NCBI RefSeq assembly: GCF_000010725.1
Contig: NC_013855.1
Location: 1,391,110 to 1,455,109, forward strand
Reading direction: 5' to 3'
DNA from: Azospirillum sp. B510
Lineage (GTDB): Bacteria > Pseudomonadota > Alphaproteobacteria > Azospirillales > Azospirillaceae
Length of the DNA stretch: 64,000 nt
Every line of letters begins with the position of its first letter. Position 1 is the first letter of the stretch. Shown one piece after another: positions 61,080 to 64,000 of the stretch. A program made the position numbers and the translations under genes. The notes below the pieces were generated by a model, which was given only the letters and a program-made list of their open reading frames with translations, was not told the DNA's origin and searched no databases.

Positions 61080-63706
61080 GCCCTGCCCTCCCCTTCCCCC
61101 ACATCGAAGGCGGCCGCTGGCAAACCTGCGCACCAGCGACGCCAGGCGGCGCGGTAGCCAGCCTCCACCGCGCGGACATAGCCGAACTCGTCCATCAGGG
61201 CCGACCGCCGCATCCGTTCGCGCAAGTTCCCGCGCTGCGCATCGAGGAAGGCGCGGTCGGTCGCCAGCCGGACGCCTCGGGCCAGATACTCCCCGTCGTC
61301 GCGTGTCACCAGCTCGCCGAGCCCGACGGCATCCAGCATCGTCGCCCCCCAGCGGCCGATCTTGGTCGGCCCGCTCTGGTTCAACACCGGCACCCCCATC
61401 CACAGCGCGTCACAGATCGTCGTCCCGCCATTGGCGAAGGCTGGATCCAGCGCCACGTCGATGGTGACATAGTCCTGATAGGGATCGGGGGTGATGCCGC
61501 GCAGGTCCAGCCGCTCCGCCTCGATGCCGTGTTGGGCGAAGGCGGCCAGCAGACGCAGGCCGGCCCCACCGCCATCGCCCAGCCCCCGCCATTTCAACAC
61601 CAGCCGCGCCGTCGGCACCGCCGCCAGCAGCCGGGCCCACAGCGCGATGGTGGCGGCATTCACCTTGGTGATGTTGTTGAAGGACCCGAAGGTGATGTGG
61701 CCGTTGCGCTCCATCGGCGGCCGGGCCGGCGGCGCGAAGACGGATTCCGCCGGCCGGTAGCACAGCACGCAGCCGGGCAGCCGGATCAGCTCCTCCACAT
61801 GCAGCGCGTCCGCCTGAGGCGGTGCGAGGCGGGGATCGGCGAACTGGTAATCGACGGCGCCGAGACCGGTGGTGTTGGGATAGAGCGGCAGGCTGACCTG
61901 CAACGGCGCCGGCCGCCGGGCCATCAGCGGCATGCGGTTGCGCGACATGTGGCCGCCGGCATCGACAAGGATGTCGATATGGTCCTCCCGGATTTGCCGG
62001 TCGAGCTCCTCGTCCGACAAGGCCGCCACGCCGCGCCAGCGGTCGGCGGCCGCCTGGAAACGGTCGGTGGTGGCATCGCGGCTGCGGTCGTTGTGATAAC
62101 AGGTGACCTCGACCGCGCCGCGGTTGTGCCCCTCGATCAGCGGCAGCAGGAAATGGTAGCCCGGCCCCGGATAGCGCTGGAAGTCCGGCGACAGGTAGCC
62201 GATGCGCAGGCGCCGCTCCGGATCGCGGCTCTCCACCATATGGGGGGCGGCGGGGACGGCGGGCAGATGGCGTTCGAAGGCGCGATGCTCGCGGAAGACC
62301 TCCACCGGATCGGCCTGTTCGTCGAAACACAGGCAGAACAGCATGTTGGAGCGGATCACCGCATCGTCCGGCGCCCGGTCGAGCGCAGCGCGGAACGACG
62401 CCACCGCCTGCCCATGCAGCCCGAGCGCCATCCAGGCGACGCCGAGATTCGAATATGCCAGCGCCAGCTGTCCAGGATCCGCCAGCCGCCGCGCCCGGTT
62501 GAGCGGCGTGATCGCCTCCTCCGCCGCGTTGGCATCCAGCCGGAGCGTCCCGACATTGACCCAGGCCGCCGCGTTTCCCGGCTCCAGCGCGAGCGCCCGG
62601 CGGTGGCAGGACAGAGCCGCATCGGGTCGCAAGTCCAGTTGGAAAGCCGATCCAGCATTGACGGCCAGCACCGCATCGTCGGGCGCCACGCGCATCGCGC
62701 GTCGGGCCGCCTGCGTCGCTCCATCCAGCCCTGCCGTCGCCCGAGCCAACCCCAGTCCCGACAAGGCGAGCCCCGACGTCGGGTCCAGAACCAGCGCGTG
62801 CCTGTAGGCCCGCTCCGCCGCCAGCGTCCAGCCGCCATAAAGCCGGCCGGCCAGCGTCAGCACCACCTCCTCCGCCAGAGGATCCAGCCGCACCAGCCGC
62901 CGCAATTCTCGGATGGGCGGCGTCTCGACCATGCACAGGGTCCGCAGCGCCGCCGCGTGGCCGGGACTGAGGGCCAGCAGACGGCGGGCGGCCGGCATCG
63001 CGCCCTCGCCGTTGCCCAGCCGCTGGCCGAGCTGCATGCACTGCTCCAACGGCTCCGCCATCTGCGGCGCCCGCCCGGCCAACTCGCGGAAGACCGCCAG
63101 CGCCTCGCCGATCCGGCCGGCATCGCGCAGGGCGGCTCCCCGGTTGAAGGCCGCAAGGATCCGCTGTGGCTCCAGCCTCGCCGCCCGCCCATACCACGCC
63201 GCGGCGGGAAGCAGGCGCCCGCCATCGTAGAGAGAGTCGCCCAAGTTGCCGGCGCTTTCGGCATCCGCCGGTTCCAGAACCATCACACGCGACAATGCCT
63301 GGGCCGCGGCCCCATGCCGGCCCAGGCGCGTCTGTGCCGCCGCCTCCATCCGGGGCGGCGCCGGATCCAGCGGGGTCAACAGGGCGGCGGAACGAAAGGC
63401 GGTCGCCGCCTCCTCCCACCGCTCCGCCGCTTCCAGCAGACGGCCCAGGTTGGTCTGGAACAGCGGCTGTCGCGGGTCGGCCTTCACCGCCTGCCGGATC
63501 CGCTCGATCCCCTCCGCCAGGGCCCCCGTCTGCGCCTTGATCAGCCCCGACAGATGCAAGGCGTCCGCCTGTCTCGGCGACCGCTTCAACACCTGATCGT
63601 AGAGCGTCGCCGCCTCGGCCAACTGTCCATTCTGATGATGGGTGACGGCACGGGTCAGCAGCGTCTGTGTGTCGACGCTCCCCGTCGGCCGATGGTTCTG
63701 TTTCAT
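61076..63706 (-). CDS. TPR protein with O-GlcNAc-transferase-like (GT41, SPINDLY-type) domain
   Basis: 876 residues. TPR repeats fill about 8-465 (for example NQGQLAEAATLYDQVLKRSP-like units). Residues about 510-860 form a GT41 domain: RIGYLSPDFQRYPGPGYHFLLPL, DILVDAGGHMSRNRMP (catalytic-type histidine), HITFGSFNNITKVNAATIALWARLL and FANGGTTICDALWMGVPVL. Bacterial homologues glycosylate flagellin, adhesins or other cytoplasmic proteins. The ATG at 63706 fits the TPR start. Sequence upstream in the same frame is not protein-like, while another frame there is (see the next entry). Confidence 0.88.
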   Translation of the reverse strand: MKQNHRPTGSVDTQTLLTRAVTHHQNGQLAEAATLYDQVLKRSPRQADALHLSGLIKAQTGALAEGIERIRQAVKADPRQPLFQTNLGRLLEAAERWEEAATAFRSAALLTPLDPAPPRMEAAAQTRLGRHGAAAQALSRVMVLEPADAESAGNLGDSLYDGGRLLPAAAWYGRAARLEPQRILAAFNRGAALRDAGRIGEALAVFRELAGRAPQMAEPLEQCMQLGQRLGNGEGAMPAARRLLALSPGHAAALRTLCMVETPPIRELRRLVRLDPLAEEVVLTLAGRLYGGWTLAAERAYRHALVLDPTSGLALSGLGLARATAGLDGATQAARRAMRVAPDDAVLAVNAGSAFQLDLRPDAALSCHRRALALEPGNAAAWVNVGTLRLDANAAEEAITPLNRARRLADPGQLALAYSNLGVAWMALGLHGQAVASFRAALDRAPDDAVIRSNMLFCLCFDEQADPVEVFREHRAFERHLPAVPAAPHMVESRDPERRLRIGYLSPDFQRYPGPGYHFLLPLIEGHNRGAVEVTCYHNDRSRDATTDRFQAAADRWRGVAALSDEELDRQIREDHIDILVDAGGHMSRNRMPLMARRPAPLQVSLPLYPNTTGLGAVDYQFADPRLAPPQADALHVEELIRLPGCVLCYRPAESVFAPPARPPMERNGHITFGSFNNITKVNAATIALWARLLAAVPTARLVLKWRGLGDGGGAGLRLLAAFAQHGIEAERLDLRGITPDPYQDYVTIDVALDPAFANGGTTICDALWMGVPVLNQSGPTKIGRWGATMLDAVGLGELVTRDDGEYLARGVRLATDRAFLDAQRGNLRERMRRSALMDEFGYVRAVEAGYRAAWRRWCAGLPAAAFDVGEGEGRA

Positions 63707-64000
63707 CCGCTGGCGACACTCTCTGGTGGTCCGGCGGATAATGCTGGTCGGGCCGGGCCTGGACAAGCGCCAGTTCGCGCTGCCGCGCGGCCAGTGCCAC
63801 GTCACGGGCACGGCTGCGCCGGCGCTGTTCCTCGGTGCGGGCACGCAGGCGTTGCTCCTGGCGCAGCCGTGTCGCCAGACGCCGCAGATCGTCGGCGGCG
63901 CGGCTTTCCGCCGCCGGCGGCAGGGCGGCCAGCGCCTCGCGGAAGTCGCCCAGCGTCGGAAAGCGGCTCCAGCCGCTGCGGAACCCGGCCCAGACCGCAT
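63707..64000 (-). CDS. C-terminal part of an upstream gene (runs off right edge; exact end uncertain)
   Basis: Reading leftward from the window edge, one frame gives a charged helical sequence (WSRFPTLGDFREALAALPPA, then RLRQEQRLRARTEEQRRRSR) that looks like real protein. It has no stop before 61410, deep inside the next gene. In a neighbouring frame a TGA overlaps the ATG at 63706 as ATGA, exactly like the other junctions of this operon. A one-base shift between about 63720 and 63790 would join the two. The family is not recognised. Confidence 0.45.

Noticed and set aside
61410..63800. 796-codon minus-strand frame overlapping the TPR/GT41 gene
   Set aside because: Most of it is the shifted frame of the TPR/GT41 gene; only the part right of 63706 looks like protein.
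1..64000. CRISPR arrays, tRNA/rRNA genes, toxin-antitoxin or phage defence systems
   Set aside because: No spaced direct-repeat array, tRNA-like cloverleaf, rRNA segment or known defence gene was noticed in reading; small RNAs cannot be excluded.

Overview
The DNA is GC-rich and densely packed. Genes often overlap by ATGA or TGATG, there are three large methyl-accepting chemotaxis proteins, and there is a 1609-residue NAD-dependent glutamate dehydrogenase. Together these suggest a motile, metabolically versatile alphaproteobacterium, probably Rhodospirillales and Azospirillum-like. That placement is inferred from gene content only. No tRNA, rRNA, CRISPR array or phage structural gene was seen.

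Layout. (1) 1-12.9 kb: the 5' part of a MalT-like LuxR regulator faces a plus-strand operon of thiolase, DUF1302 porin-like protein, DUF1329 lipoprotein-like protein, YCF48-type beta-propeller, RND/MMPL transporter and SDR dehydrogenase, followed by a chemoreceptor. It resembles an uptake or export and oxidation module for a hydrophobic substrate. (2) 13.1-33.3 kb: a catabolic block bordered by transposase debris and by two inverted copies of a 24-bp sequence. It holds a second chemoreceptor and a minus-strand operon: ThDP decarboxylase/lyase, FMN 2-hydroxyacid dehydrogenase, Na+/solute symporter, UbiD decarboxylase, three-subunit molybdenum dehydrogenase, acyl-CoA ligase and enoyl-CoA hydratase. 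A divergent plus-strand group carries UbiX, a LysR regulator and an aldehyde dehydrogenase. The content and order match the hmfABCDE plus hmfFG furan-acid pathway (2-furoate and 2,5-furandicarboxylate catabolism). The extra hydroxyacid dehydrogenase, ThDP enzyme and symporter suggest an upstream branch from a 2-hydroxy- or 2-oxo-arylacetate, reached as aldehyde, then acid, then CoA ester, then 2-oxoglutarate. This extension is the most novel-looking system in the window.

(3) 33.4-51.9 kb: a beta-oxidation-like block with FadB, an SCP-x-type thiolase, a tandem universal stress protein, ETF beta and alpha, an alpha/beta hydrolase, a flavin reductase fused to a winged-helix-like tail, two enoyl-CoA hydratases, a GntR/FadR-type regulator, a third chemoreceptor, a PA1024-like flavin oxidoreductase, an acyl-CoA dehydrogenase and an SDR. 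A second FadB-like gene survives only as a C-terminal stub next to an IS1380-type element. Variants of the palindrome TTGAGATATCTCAA lie upstream of several of these genes and may be a shared operator.

(4) 51.9-53.5 kb: an IS3-family remnant directly abuts a LysR gene. (5) 53.9-58.9 kb: the large NAD-glutamate dehydrogenase with a terminator. (6) 58.9-64 kb, minus strand: a translationally coupled glycosylation operon (TPR/O-GlcNAc-transferase-like protein, family 9 glycosyltransferase, unrecognised 341-residue protein) running in from beyond the right edge.

The catabolic blocks would deliver CoA esters, reduced ETF and 2-oxoglutarate to central metabolism. Their association with chemoreceptors fits substrate-seeking behaviour.
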